DNA of 21,367 bases, taken from positions 1 through 21,367 of the forward strand of contig JAABRJ010000488.1 in the NCBI GenBank assembly GCA_011390985.1, written 5' to 3'. Of this stretch, positions 7,398 through 15,515 are shown piece by piece. A program made the position numbers and the translations under genes. Within the stretch, counting starts at the first letter, position 1. The number at the start of each line of letters is the position of its first letter. The notes under the pieces were generated by a model that had not been told where the DNA came from, did no database searches, and worked only from the letters and a program-made list of their open reading frames with translations. The DNA is from Desulfobacteraceae bacterium (lineage in GTDB: Bacteria > Desulfobacterota > Desulfobacteria > Desulfobacterales > JAABRJ01).

Positions 7398-7426
7398 TTG
7401 ACGCCGGCGGCGCTTTCGTCTAAAGC
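7398..7426 (+). promoter_or_regulatory. Candidate promoter of the spermidine-synthase-like gene
   Basis: TTGACG (7398-7403, five of six) lies 17 bases before TAAAGC (7421-7426, three of six), 36 bases upstream of the ATG at 7463. Spacing and position are good. Confidence 0.5.
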
Positions 7427-7462
7427 ACTGGGCGGCCGTATACCCGCAGCGAAGTGATACCC

Positions 7463-8179
7463 ATGGCTCTACCCTGGAAACGCCTTGACCGCGTCGCCAC
7501 CCCGGAAGGCGTGCTGGAACTCAGGCAGCGCGGCCCCCGCGACTTCCTCATCACCGTGGGCGGGCGCGTGCTGATGAACAGCACGGCCCAGCGATCCGAA
7601 ATCGCGCTGGGGCGCATTGCCTGCCGCCACCTGCAGCATCACCCGCAGCCCGGGATCCTGCTGGGCGGTTTGGGCATGGGCTTCACGTTGAAGGCGGTCC
7701 TCGATTTCCTGCCGGCCGCGGGCCGCGTCCTCGTCGCCGAGTTGAACCCCGTCGTTCTGGCGTGGTGCCGGGGGCCGCTGGCCGGGCTGACCGCTTCGGC
7801 CGTCGACGATCCCCGGGTGACCGCCGAAATTGCCGATGCCGCCGAGGTGATCCGCACGGCCGCCGACCGGCAGACGGCGTTTGACGCCGTCATTCTCGAC
7901 CTCTACACCGGCCCTTATGCCCACTGCCACGGAGGTGACGACCCGCTCTACGGCAGCGGGGCCATCGCCCGGGCGCATGCCGCCCTCACCCCCGGCGGCG
8001 TTTTTGCCGTGTGGGGCGAAAATTTCGAGCCTGTTTTTGAAAGCCGCCTGCGGGCCGCCGGCTTTAAAGTCACGATCGCGCGCCCCGGTCGGGGGGGATT
8101 CCGGCACGTGGTCTATCGGGCCCGAAAAGCGGTTTCCCCGAACGGACCCGGCCAAAAAAAAGGCGACCCCCCAGGCTAG
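7463..8179 (+). CDS. Spermidine synthase-like class I methyltransferase-fold protein
   Basis: A 238-residue protein of the spermine/spermidine synthase superfamily. An N-terminal beta-rich part (about 10-50, with TPEGVLELRQRG and VLMNSTAQRSEIALG) precedes a Rossmann domain. In that domain ILLGGLGMGFTLKAVL (about 65-80) is motif I and VLVAELNPVVLAW (about 89-101) carries the acidic ribose-binding Glu. DAVILDLYTGP (141-151) sits where the true enzymes keep the catalytic Asp. The C-terminus (after about 222) is a lysine/proline-rich tail. It is shorter than typical SpeE and has no polyamine genes beside it, so it may be an orphan relative with a different substrate. The ATG at 7463 is preferred over a GTG at 7454; neither has a strong ribosome site. 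Confidence 0.8.
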   Translation: MALPWKRLDRVATPEGVLELRQRGPRDFLITVGGRVLMNSTAQRSEIALGRIACRHLQHHPQPGILLGGLGMGFTLKAVLDFLPAAGRVLVAELNPVVLAWCRGPLAGLTASAVDDPRVTAEIADAAEVIRTAADRQTAFDAVILDLYTGPYAHCHGGDDPLYGSGAIARAHAALTPGGVFAVWGENFEPVFESRLRAAGFKVTIARPGRGGFRHVVYRARKAVSPNGPGQKKGDPPG

Positions 8180-8217
8180 TTTCTGAGGTTCGGCCGATCC
8201 CTCATAATGGCCCGGCG

Positions 8218-8239
8218 GCCCGCATGCATTTCCGCGGGC
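8218..8239. terminator. Weak hairpin between convergent genes
   Basis: A 6-bp GCCCGC/GCGGGC stem with a 10-base loop lies between two convergent genes. No T-tract follows on either strand, so the terminator role rests on position. Confidence 0.3.
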
Positions 8240-8289
8240 AACCGACCCGCCCCACGTCGCCCTCCCGCTTGGGTTTCGCCCAGGCCCCG

Positions 8290-8478
8290 TCAGGCCGTCG
8301 CAAGGATCGCGCGCGTGCGCCGCAGACGGAAATCGCGCATCACCTGCCGCCCCTGATCGCAGTTGCGGCAGCCGGGATCGCCCCGACCGATCCAGAACGG
8401 CCGCTGCCGGCGGGCCGCCTCCTGGCGGGCGATGCAGGTGTTGACGGGAATGCTGGCGCTGTATTTTTGGCAGTACAT
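8290..8478 (-). CDS. Four-cysteine miniprotein, 62 aa
   Basis: A small basic protein with Cys3, Cys15, Cys37 and Cys40, the last two in GDPGCRNCDQG. The spacing suggests a single metal-binding (probably zinc) knuckle. From general memory, similar short proteins with a C-x-x-C-D-Q-G core occur in sulfate-reducing deltaproteobacteria, with no established function. The start is well supported: AAAGGAG lies six bases before the ATG at 8478. It is transcribed alone, divergent from the peptide-transport operon and convergent with the methyltransferase-like gene. The C-terminal half (RDFRLRRTRAILATA) is Arg-rich and could bind nucleic acid, but that is speculation. Confidence 0.7.
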   Translation of the reverse strand: MYCQKYSASIPVNTCIARQEAARRQRPFWIGRGDPGCRNCDQGRQVMRDFRLRRTRAILATA

Positions 8479-8894
8479 CTCAACTCCTTTCGTCGGGGCC
8501 TCAACCGGCGCGCCGCAACCAGGCGCTTTTGCCGGTCTTGGACTTTTAGCGGTCCATCACCTTTTGGCACCCGATTTTTCAGGGAGTTTTCGAATTGTGT
8601 TAGGGTTTCGTTAAAGACTAAGGAGAAAAAGCGCCCCTGCCGGTGCGGCGGGCGGGCCAGGCGGCGTGGCGGGTCCCGCCGCCTCCGGGCAGCCTAAAAA
8701 GGGACGAGGCGCTCTCATCTGGAGGCAAAGACCCCCGACAGCCGCCGGCTGCCGGGGAAAACGCTTGACAGGAAAGGGGTGCGATGATTTATCTGGACAG
8801 TTTTTCGGCAGGGCCGGAAGACGAACTGAGGCAGCCGCATCCATCCGTCCGCGGCGGGAGTCGCCGTGATGAAACCCATAAGAAAGGAGCGATC
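8479..8894. other. Divergent intergenic region before the peptide-transport operon
   Basis: 416 bases between the four-cysteine gene and the dpp-like operon, with no gene. It holds the operon promoter candidate (8765-8793). An AT-richer stretch at about 8555-8625 probably contains the minus-strand promoter for the four-cysteine gene, but I could not assign its boxes. Confidence 0.5.
8765..8793 (+). promoter_or_regulatory. Candidate extended -10 promoter of the peptide-transport operon
   Basis: A perfect -35 TTGACA (8765-8770) is followed after exactly 17 bases by TTTATC (8788-8793, three of six), with TG at 8785-8786 in the extended -10 position. Transcription would start near 8800, leaving a leader of about 95 bases before the ATG at 8895. 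An in-frame ATG at 8784 lies inside the promoter spacer and so would not be transcribed from it. Confidence 0.6.
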
Positions 8895-10445
8895 ATGAAA
8901 CGTTTGCTGTTGGTTCTGCTGGCTGCGGCCCTCCTGGCCGGCCCGGCGCTGGCGGGGGCCAAAACCCTGCGCCTGGCGATTGACGCCGACCCTGTATCCC
9001 TCGACCCGCACGTGCAGCTCTCCGGGGGCATGCTGCAATACTCCCACATGGTCTTCGACCCCCTGGTGCGCTGGACCCAGGCCATGGATTTCGAACCGCG
9101 CCTGGCCGAACGCTGGGAGCGTCTGGATCCGCTGACCCTGCGCTTTTTCCTGCGCAAAGGCGTAAAGTTTCACTCCGGCAACCCCTTCACCGCCAAGGAC
9201 GTCGTCTGGACGCTGGAGCGGCTTAAAAGAAGCCCGGATTTCAAGGGGCTTTTCGAACCGTTCGGCCCGGCGGTGGCGGTGGACGACTACACCGTCGACA
9301 TCATCACCACAAAACCCTACGGTCTGACTCTCAACATGTGCACCTACATCTTCCCGATGGATTCGGTTTTCTATTCCGGGACCGACGAGAAGGGCCTGCC
9401 CAAGGACGCCATCGTCAAGACCGAACACTCGTTTGCCAACGAGCACGCTTCGGGCACCGGCCGCTACTTCGTGGAAAGCCGGGAACAGGGCCAGAAATGG
9501 GTTTTCAAGGCGTTTGCTGATTACTGGGACAAAAACACGGGCAACGTCGACACCATCGTCCTGACCCCCATCAGCGAGGACGCCACCCGGCTGGCGGCCC
9601 TGCTGGCGGGTGATGTCGACTTCATCATGCCGGTGCCGCCCCAGGATTTCGACCGCATCGAAAAGACCAAAGGGGTCCAGCTGATCACCATGCCCGGCTC
9701 CCGGATCATCACCTTTCAGCCCAACCAGAAGCGCCGCGCCGAGTTCAAGGACGCGCGGGTGCGCCAGGCGATGGTTTACGCCGTCAACAACGCCGGCATC
9801 GTCCAGAAGATCATGAAGGAGCGCGCCACGGCCGCCGCCCAGAACTCCCCCCGGGGCTACGTTGGCTTTGTGGAAGACCTCCAGCCGCGCTTCGACCTCG
9901 AACGGGCGAAGGCCTTGATGAAGGCAGCCGGCTACGAGAAAGGCTTCACCGTCTCGATGATCGCCCCCAACAACCGCTACGTCAACGACGAGAAGATCGC
10001 CGAGGCCGTGGTCTCGATGCTCTCCAAAATCAACATCAAGGTGGAGCTCAAGACCATGCCCAAAGCCCAGTTCTGGGACGAGTTCGACGCCCAGGTGGCC
10101 GACATCCAGATGATCGGCTGGCACGCCGATACCGAGGACTCCGCCAACTACTTCGAGTTTCTCTACATGTGCCCCAACAAGGAGACCGGCTACGGCCAGT
10201 ACAACTCCGGCAACTACTGCAATCCCAGGGTCGACGAGCTGACCCTGGCCTCCCAGAGCGAAACCGATCCGGCCAAGCGCGCCGCGATGCTGCAGGAAGT
10301 CGAACGCATTTTATACGACGAAGCGGCCTTTATTCCGCTGCACTGGCAGATGCTCTCGTGGGCCGGCAGCGACAAGCTCAAAAACGCCCGCGAGATCGTC
10401 AACATCATGGACTTCCCCTACTTCGGGAACCTGGTGATGGAATAA
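8895..10445 (+). CDS. dppA: Peptide/oligopeptide-type ABC transporter, substrate-binding protein (SBP family 5)
   Basis: The periplasmic receptor of a Dpp/Opp-type importer, 516 residues. A clean Sec signal peptide spans 1-20 (MKRLLLVLLAAALLAGPALA, cut before GAK). The mature protein shows the family-5 pattern: DADPVSLDPHV, YSHMVFDPLVRW, RLAERWE, LRFFLRKGVKFHSGNPFTAKDVVWTLERL, SGTGRYFV and a late EVERILYDEAAFIPLHW. The ATG at 8895 is chosen because AAAGGAG precedes it and the signal peptide starts there. Family 5 also includes nickel, heme and sugar receptors, and DppA-like specificity cannot be read from sequence alone. It heads five genes in tight order and ends 18 bases before the first permease. 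Confidence 0.93.
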   Translation: MKRLLLVLLAAALLAGPALAGAKTLRLAIDADPVSLDPHVQLSGGMLQYSHMVFDPLVRWTQAMDFEPRLAERWERLDPLTLRFFLRKGVKFHSGNPFTAKDVVWTLERLKRSPDFKGLFEPFGPAVAVDDYTVDIITTKPYGLTLNMCTYIFPMDSVFYSGTDEKGLPKDAIVKTEHSFANEHASGTGRYFVESREQGQKWVFKAFADYWDKNTGNVDTIVLTPISEDATRLAALLAGDVDFIMPVPPQDFDRIEKTKGVQLITMPGSRIITFQPNQKRRAEFKDARVRQAMVYAVNNAGIVQKIMKERATAAAQNSPRGYVGFVEDLQPRFDLERAKALMKAAGYEKGFTVSMIAPNNRYVNDEKIAEAVVSMLSKINIKVELKTMPKAQFWDEFDAQVADIQMIGWHADTEDSANYFEFLYMCPNKETGYGQYNSGNYCNPRVDELTLASQSETDPAKRAAMLQEVERILYDEAAFIPLHWQMLSWAGSDKLKNAREIVNIMDFPYFGNLVME

Positions 10446-10463
10446 GCGGGAGTGGGCTGACCC

Positions 10464-11441
10464 ATGTTCGCTTTTTTTATCCGCCGCGTCACCCAGGCCG
10501 TCTTCGTGATGCTGGTGATCAGCCTGATCGGGTTTACCATCAAGCAGTCGGTGGGCGACCCGCTGCGGGAGATCACCGGCATCTCGGTTTCGGCCGCGGA
10601 GCGCGACGCCCTGCGGGAAAAGCTCGGCCTGAACGACCCCTTCCTGCTCCAGTGGGGACGGTTTCTGGCCCGCGCCCTGCAGGGCGACCTCGGCAACTCC
10701 TTCTATTTCAAGCGGCCGGCGCTGCAGGTGATCCTCGGCAAGGCGCCGGCCACGCTTGAACTGGTTTTCTCCACTTCCCTCCTGGTGGTGCTGCTCTCGA
10801 TCCCGATCGGCATCTATGCGGCCGTCCGGCCGCGCGCGTGGCTGGCGCGCTTCTTCATGGGGGTCAGCATCGTGGGGGTTTCCATCCCGGTCTTTCTGAC
10901 GGCCATCCTGCTGATCTATGTCTTCTCGGTGGGCCTGGGGTGGCTGCCGTCCTTCGGCCGCGGCGAGCTGGTGACGCTCTTTGGCGGCTGGCAGTCGGGC
11001 TACTTCACCAGCGACGGGCTCAAGCACCTGATCCTGCCGAGCATCGCCCTCTCCTCGATCATGCTGCCGCTCTTCATCCGCCTGATCCGCGCCGAGATGA
11101 AGGAAGTCCTGGAAACCGATTACATCAAGTATGCCCGCGCCAAGGGGCTCAAGCCCGGGCGGGTGCTGCTGGTGCACGGGTTCAAAAACACCCTGCTGCC
11201 GGTCATCACCGTGGGCGGCGTGCAGCTCGGCACGCTGATCGCGTTCACGATCCTGACCGAGACGGTCTTCCAGTGGCAGGGCATGGGCGCCATGTTCATC
11301 GAAGCCGTCGACCGCGCCGACACCTCGCTGATCGTGGCCTATCTGGTGTTTGTGGGCGCCCTCTTCGTCACGGTCAATACCGTGGTGGACCTGGTCTACG
11401 GTCTGGTCAACCCCATGATCCGCATCGCCGGGAGAAGGTGA
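10464..11441 (+). CDS. dppB: Peptide-type ABC transporter, permease 1 (DppB/OppB type)
   Basis: An inner-membrane permease of 325 residues. The N-terminus FAFFIRRVTQAVFVMLVISL is the usual first helix of DppB, followed by the periplasmic domain with GDPLREITG and LREKLGLNDPFLLQWGRFL. The coupling motif is KYARAKGLKPGRVLLVHGFK followed by NTLLPV, and the end (VVDLVYGLVNPMIRI) is the standard final helix and tail. GGAGTGG lies upstream of the ATG. It overlaps nothing and ends two bases before the second permease's start. Confidence 0.95.
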   Translation: MFAFFIRRVTQAVFVMLVISLIGFTIKQSVGDPLREITGISVSAAERDALREKLGLNDPFLLQWGRFLARALQGDLGNSFYFKRPALQVILGKAPATLELVFSTSLLVVLLSIPIGIYAAVRPRAWLARFFMGVSIVGVSIPVFLTAILLIYVFSVGLGWLPSFGRGELVTLFGGWQSGYFTSDGLKHLILPSIALSSIMLPLFIRLIRAEMKEVLETDYIKYARAKGLKPGRVLLVHGFKNTLLPVITVGGVQLGTLIAFTILTETVFQWQGMGAMFIEAVDRADTSLIVAYLVFVGALFVTVNTVVDLVYGLVNPMIRIAGRR

Positions 11442-11443
11442 CC

Positions 11444-12361
11444 ATGCAGGGCTGGCGGGGGTTTAGAAAATCCTATTTCGTCTACAGCTTTCTGCGCGAC
11501 CCGATGGCCATGGGCAGCTTCTTATGCCTGGCGATTCTGGTGATGGTCAGCTTCGGGGCGCCCCTGATCGCGCCCCACGACCCCTACGACAGCAGCACCA
11601 TCGACATCATGGACTCCGAAATGCCGCCGCTCTGGCTGGACCAGAGCGATGCGCGCTTTCTGCTGGGCACCGATTCCCAGGGGCGCGACATGCTCTCCAC
11701 GATGCTCTACGGGATGCGGGTGTCGATCCTGATCGGGTTGGGGGCGGTGGCCCTGCAGGCGTTCATGGGGATTTTTGTCGGGCTGGTGGCCGGCTACCGC
11801 GGCGGGCGCTTCGATGCCTTCCTGATGCGCCTGGCGGACGTCCAGCTCTCGTTTTCGACCTATATGGTGGCCATCTTTTTCGGCGCCCTGTTCCAGGCCG
11901 CCTTCGGCATGGGCCGCTACGAACAGCTGGCCGTCCCGTTGCTGGTGATCATCATCGGCTTTGCCGAGTGGCCCCAGTACGCCCGCACCGTGCGGGCCTC
12001 GGTGCTGGCGGAGAAAAAAAAGGAGTATGTCGAAGCCGCGCGGGTCATCGGTCTGTCCCCGGGCCGGATCATGTGGCGCCACATTCTGCCCAACACCCTC
12101 ACCCCGGTGCTGGTGATCTCCACCGTCCAGGTGGCCAACGCCATCATGAGCGAGGCGGCGCTTTCCTTCATCGGTCTGGGCATGCCGGTCACGCGCCCCT
12201 CCCTGGGCTCCCTGATCAAGGCCGGTTTCGACTACATCTTCAGCGGCTCGTGGTGGATCACGCTCTTTCCGGGGGTCGCCCTGGTGGTTTTGATTCTTTC
12301 CATCAACCTGCTCGGCGACTGGCTCCGCGACTTTCTCAACCCCAAGCTCTACAAGGCCTAG
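11444..12361 (+). CDS. dppC: Peptide-type ABC transporter, permease 2 (DppC/OppC type)
   Basis: The partner permease, 305 residues. Landmarks are the N-terminal helix after RDPMAMGSFLCLAIL, PLIAPHDPYD, FLLGTDSQGRDMLSTMLYGMRVSI (hallmark of OppC/DppC) and VGLVAGYRGG. Then come the coupling segment EYVEAARVIGLSPGRIMWRH followed by ILPNTLTPV, and the ending NLLGDWLRDFLNPK. The ATG at 11444 is two bases after the dppB stop, with GGAGAAGG as ribosome site. It ends two bases before the next GTG start, so the whole block is translationally packed. Confidence 0.95.
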   Translation: MQGWRGFRKSYFVYSFLRDPMAMGSFLCLAILVMVSFGAPLIAPHDPYDSSTIDIMDSEMPPLWLDQSDARFLLGTDSQGRDMLSTMLYGMRVSILIGLGAVALQAFMGIFVGLVAGYRGGRFDAFLMRLADVQLSFSTYMVAIFFGALFQAAFGMGRYEQLAVPLLVIIIGFAEWPQYARTVRASVLAEKKKEYVEAARVIGLSPGRIMWRHILPNTLTPVLVISTVQVANAIMSEAALSFIGLGMPVTRPSLGSLIKAGFDYIFSGSWWITLFPGVALVVLILSINLLGDWLRDFLNPKLYKA

Positions 12362-12363
12362 CC

Positions 12364-13332
12364 GTGGACCGACAACCGCTTTTGTCCGTCAGGGATCTCG
12401 AGATCCGGTTCAGGATGCGCCACGGCGACCTGACCGCCGTCAACCGCGTCAGCTTCGATCTGGCGCGCGGCGACCGCCTGGGGATCGTGGGCGAGTCCGG
12501 GGCGGGCAAGTCCGTCACCGGCTTCGGGATCCTCAACCTGGTGAGCAAGCCCGGCTACATCGCCGGCGGCCGCCTGCTCTTCGAGGGGCGCGAGCTGACG
12601 GCCCTGCCGGAGGAGGACCTGCGGCAGATCCGCGGCAACCGGATCAGCATGATCTTCCAGGACCCGATGATGACCTTGAATCCGGTGCTCACCATCGGCA
12701 CCCAGATGGTGGAAACGATCCTGGCCCACCGCGCGATCAGCCGGGCGGAGGCCACCGCGATCGCCCTGGACCGCATCCGCAAAGTGGCCATCCCGTCGCC
12801 GCAAAAACGGCTGCAGCAATACCCGCACGAATTTTCCGGCGGCATGCGCCAGCGCATCGTGATCGCCATCGCCCTCTTGAACTCGCCGGCGCTGATCATC
12901 GCCGATGAGCCCACCACCGCCCTGGACGTGACCATCCAGGCCGACATCCTGGAGCTGCTGCTGGGTCTGTGCCAGTCCGAAAAAATGGGGTTGATCCTGA
13001 TCACCCACGACCTGGCGGTGGTCTCCCAGGTGGCCGAACGGATTGCCGTCATGTATGCCGGAACGATCGTGGAGATCGGCCCCACCGCCCAGGTCGCCGG
13101 CAATCCCCAGCACCCCTACACGCGGGGGCTGCTGGGCGCCCTGCCCCAGCGGGTGCCGCGGGGCGGACGGCTCAACCAGATTCCGGGCATGATGCCGACC
13201 CTCACCCGGGTGCCCGAGGGCTGCCCTTTCAGCAACCGCTGCACGCTCTGCGAAGAGGTCTGCCGCCGCCGCGTGCCCCCCTTGGAACCCAAGGCGGCCG
13301 GATGTCTGGCGGCCTGTCACCTGCTGGACTGA
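12364..13332 (+). CDS. dppD: Peptide-type ABC transporter, ATP-binding protein 1 (DppD/OppD type)
   Basis: One of the two ATPases, 322 residues. Walker A GESGAGKS is at 43-50, the Q-loop ISMIFQDPMMTLNP is near 94-107, the signature FSGGMRQR is at 157-164, Walker B ALIIADEPTTALD starts at 176 and the H-loop His215 is in LITHDLAVV. The C-terminal oligopeptide-binding extension has HPYTRGLLGALP and the cysteine cluster GCPFSNRCTLCEEVC (Cys287, 293, 296, 300) plus Cys314 and Cys318. Such cysteines are conserved in OppD/DppD tails, and a [4Fe-4S] site has been reported in at least one relative. Translation starts at a GTG two bases after the permease stop, with no strong ribosome site, so coupling is likely. 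Confidence 0.94.
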   Translation: MDRQPLLSVRDLEIRFRMRHGDLTAVNRVSFDLARGDRLGIVGESGAGKSVTGFGILNLVSKPGYIAGGRLLFEGRELTALPEEDLRQIRGNRISMIFQDPMMTLNPVLTIGTQMVETILAHRAISRAEATAIALDRIRKVAIPSPQKRLQQYPHEFSGGMRQRIVIAIALLNSPALIIADEPTTALDVTIQADILELLLGLCQSEKMGLILITHDLAVVSQVAERIAVMYAGTIVEIGPTAQVAGNPQHPYTRGLLGALPQRVPRGGRLNQIPGMMPTLTRVPEGCPFSNRCTLCEEVCRRRVPPLEPKAAGCLAACHLLD

Positions 13333-13350
13333 CGGGCGAAGGAAGCACTT

Positions 13351-14370
13351 ATGAACACCGACACGCTGGTCAGCATCCGGGACCTCCACAAGCACTTCGA
13401 CATTTCGGGCGGGTGGCTGGATCAGTTGCGGTTCACCGGCGGACGCTTTGCCCGCCGCAAAACCCTGGTGCAGGCCGTCAACGGCGTAAGCTTCGACATC
13501 ATGGAGGGCGAAACGGTCAGCGTGGTGGGTGAAAGCGGCTGCGGCAAGTCGACCCTGGCCCGCACGGTCATGCGCCTCTACCCGCCCCAGGCCGGCGAGG
13601 TCCACTACCGCGGCCGGCGCATCGACCACCTTTCCCGGGAGCAGTTCAAACCTTACCGCACCCGGATGCAGATGATCTTTCAAGACCCCTATGCCTCGCT
13701 CAACCCCCGCATGCGCGTGCGCCAGATCCTGGAGGAGCCCATCCGCTTTCACCGGCCGAAAACTTCCGGCAGCGAAGTCCTCGACCGGGTGGCCGAGATC
13801 ATGCAGCAGGTGGGGGTCGACCCGGAGTGGCGCGAGCGCTACCCCCACGAATTCTCCGGCGGCCAGCGCCAGCGGATCTCGATTGCCCGGGCGCTGGCGG
13901 TGGATCCCGAATTCATCGTGGCCGACGAGCCGATCGCGGCCCTGGACGTCTCGATCCAGGCCCAGATCCTCAACCTGATGATGGACCTCCAGGAGAAGCG
14001 CCGCCTGACGTACCTTTTCATCAGCCACGACCTCTCCGTGGTGGCGCACATCTCCAACCGGGTGGCCGTCATGTACCTCGGCACCCTGTGCGAACTAGCC
14101 GCCATCGACGCGCTTTTCGATCGGCCGCGCCACCCCTACACCCAGGCGCTGCTCTCCGCAATCCCCCGCCTGGGCGCCAAAGGCTTCCAGCACCAGCGGC
14201 TCACGGGAGACGTACCCACCCCCATCGACCTGCCTTCGGGCTGCGTCTTCCACGGGCGCTGCCCGCACGCCAACGATCGCTGCGCGCGTGAAGTCCCGAC
14301 CCTGCGCCCGCAGGGTCAAGAGACCCTCGTGGCCTGCCACGGGGTGGCAGAAGGCCGCCTGCCGGACTGA
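13351..14370 (+). CDS. dppF: Peptide-type ABC transporter, ATP-binding protein 2 (DppF/OppF type)
   Basis: The second ATPase, 339 residues. An N-terminal insertion between strands (about 18-40, GGWLDQLRFTGGRFARRK) is typical of OppF/DppF. Walker A GESGCGKST is at 60-68, the Q-loop MQMIFQDPYASLNPRM is near 106-121, and the signature FSGGQRQR is at 168-175. Walker B reads FIVADEPIAALDV, with Ile-Ala where most relatives have Val-Ser, and the H-loop His is in LFISHDLSVVAHI. The tail has HPYTQALLSAIP and GCVFHGRCPHANDRC. GAAGGAAG precedes the ATG. The operon ends at this gene: its TGA forms the edge of a terminator-like hairpin. Confidence 0.95.
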   Translation: MNTDTLVSIRDLHKHFDISGGWLDQLRFTGGRFARRKTLVQAVNGVSFDIMEGETVSVVGESGCGKSTLARTVMRLYPPQAGEVHYRGRRIDHLSREQFKPYRTRMQMIFQDPYASLNPRMRVRQILEEPIRFHRPKTSGSEVLDRVAEIMQQVGVDPEWRERYPHEFSGGQRQRISIARALAVDPEFIVADEPIAALDVSIQAQILNLMMDLQEKRRLTYLFISHDLSVVAHISNRVAVMYLGTLCELAAIDALFDRPRHPYTQALLSAIPRLGAKGFQHQRLTGDVPTPIDLPSGCVFHGRCPHANDRCAREVPTLRPQGQETLVACHGVAEGRLPD

Positions 14371-14391
14371 GCCGGCCCGAAGGCCGGCTTT
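14370..14391 (+). terminator. Hairpin terminator between the convergent dpp operon and msrAB
   Basis: A perfect 8-bp stem (AGCCGGCC/GGCCGGCT) with a CGAA tetraloop begins on the last base of the dppF stop codon and is followed by TTTA. It lies six bases before the end of the opposing gene and may serve both directions. The T-tract is short. Confidence 0.65.
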
Positions 14392-14396
14392 ACCGC

Positions 14397-15515
14397 CTAT
14401 TGCGCCTCGAACAGGCTGCGATACTGGCCGTAACCCTCCTTTTCCAATTCACTGCTCTCGATGAAGCGCAGCGCGGCCGAGTTGATGCAGTAGCGCAGGC
14501 CGGTGGGCGGCGGCCCATCCTCGAAAACATGGCCCAGGTGGGAGTCGGCCTGCCGGCTGCGCACCTCGGTGCGCACCATGAAGAGGCTGCGGTCGCTGTG
14601 GGTGACGATGTTCTCCGGCGCCAGCGGCCGGGTGAAGCTGGGCCAGCCGGTGCCGGAGTCGAACTTGTCGGTGGAGCTGAACAAGGGTTCACCGCTGACC
14701 ACATCCACGTAGATCCCCGCTTTCTTGTTGTCCCAGTATTCATTGCGGAAAGGCGGCTCGGTGCCGTTTTGCCGGGCGACCTGGTACTGCAGCGGGGTCA
14801 GCCGGCTGCGCAGCTCGTCGTCACCCGGCCGGGTGTAGATCCGTTTTTCGCCCTCATCGGGGGTCTTGGCGACAGGCGGTTTGCCTGCCCAGACCTGCCG
14901 GATGAACTGATCCCGGCCGGAATGGCGCCGGTAGGAGCCGTAGCGGTCCGGGCTCTTCTTGTAGAAGTCCTGGTGGTAGTCCTCGGCCGGGTAGAATGCG
15001 GTGAATTCCAGGATGGGGGTCACCACCGGGTCCGAGAAAACGCCCGCAGCGGCCAGGGCCGTCTTGGAGGCCTCCGCCTCCCGGCGCTGGGCCTCGTCGT
15101 GGTAAAAGATCGCGCTCCGGTACTGGGGCCCGCGGTCCACGAACTGCCCGCCGGCATCGGTGGGGTTGACGTGGCGCCAGAAAACCTCCAGCAGCCGGCG
15201 GTAGCTCACCTCGCGCGGGTCGAAATAGACCTGGACGGCCTCGTAGTGGCCGGTTCGGCCCGAGGAGACCTGCTGGTAGGTGGGGTCTTTTTCGGGTCCG
15301 CCGGTGTAGCCGGAGACCACCCGGACAACCCCCGCGACCTTTTCAAAATCCGATTCGGTGCACCAGAAACAGCCGCCGGCAAAGGTGGCCACTTCAAGGC
15401 CCTCCTCGCCGGGGGACTTGCCCCCTTCGGCCGCCCCGCTTTTGCGCGGACCCGGCACGTGACCGAGAACCATGGCCATCACGGCCATACCGATTATGGG
15501 AAACCAGAATTTCAT
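14397..15515 (-). CDS. msrAB: Exported or membrane-anchored methionine sulfoxide reductase, MsrA-MsrB fusion
   Basis: A bifunctional repair enzyme reducing both S- and R-methionine sulfoxide. Its 372 residues begin with a hydrophobic segment (about 3-20, FWFPIIGMAVMAMVLG), so it likely acts in the envelope. The MsrA domain (about 40-205) has the catalytic Cys49 in GGCFWC, plus SGYTGG, SSGRTGHYEAVQV and YPAEDYHQDF. The MsrB domain (about 230-372) has SGEPLFSSTDKFDSGTGWPSF and the catalytic Cys343 in LRYCINSAAL. The only cysteines are 49, 52 and 343. MsrB lacks the zinc CxxC pairs and has Thr289 at the usual recycling-Cys position, and MsrA has Gly/Ser where C-terminal recycling cysteines often sit. 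The ATG at 15515 has AAAGGAG upstream. Confidence 0.95.
   Translation of the reverse strand: MKFWFPIIGMAVMAMVLGHVPGPRKSGAAEGGKSPGEEGLEVATFAGGCFWCTESDFEKVAGVVRVVSGYTGGPEKDPTYQQVSSGRTGHYEAVQVYFDPREVSYRRLLEVFWRHVNPTDAGGQFVDRGPQYRSAIFYHDEAQRREAEASKTALAAAGVFSDPVVTPILEFTAFYPAEDYHQDFYKKSPDRYGSYRRHSGRDQFIRQVWAGKPPVAKTPDEGEKRIYTRPGDDELRSRLTPLQYQVARQNGTEPPFRNEYWDNKKAGIYVDVVSGEPLFSSTDKFDSGTGWPSFTRPLAPENIVTHSDRSLFMVRTEVRSRQADSHLGHVFEDGPPPTGLRYCINSAALRFIESSELEKEGYGQYRSLFEAQ

Larger units (their letters stand above)
6832..7462. other. Gene-poor divergent region, 631 bases
   Basis: No gene is supported here apart from a possible N-terminal extension of the small hypothetical gene to 6903. The region carries an 11-bp inverted repeat at 7010-7040, a 6-bp GC hairpin (CCCGCC/GGCGGG) at 7236-7253 and an AT-rich imperfect palindrome at 7261-7288. 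There is one promoter candidate on each strand, listed separately. If the minus-strand promoter is real, the small gene has a leader of about 430 bases. Confidence 0.5.

Noticed and set aside
8564..8582. A sigma-54-like TTGGCAC box before the peptide-transport operon
   Set aside because: The -24 part looks right, but the required GC of the -12 element is missing (TT at that place), and a better sigma-70-type promoter lies downstream.
8784..8894. A longer N-terminus for the peptide-binding protein, starting at an ATG with a strong AGGAAAGGGG upstream
   Set aside because: The start lies inside the promoter spacer, and the extension would bury the signal peptide 37 residues inside the protein.
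8715..10124. A 469-codon open frame on the minus strand
   Set aside because: It is antisense to the substrate-binding protein gene, has no ribosome site, and its composition is typical of antisense GC-rich sequence.
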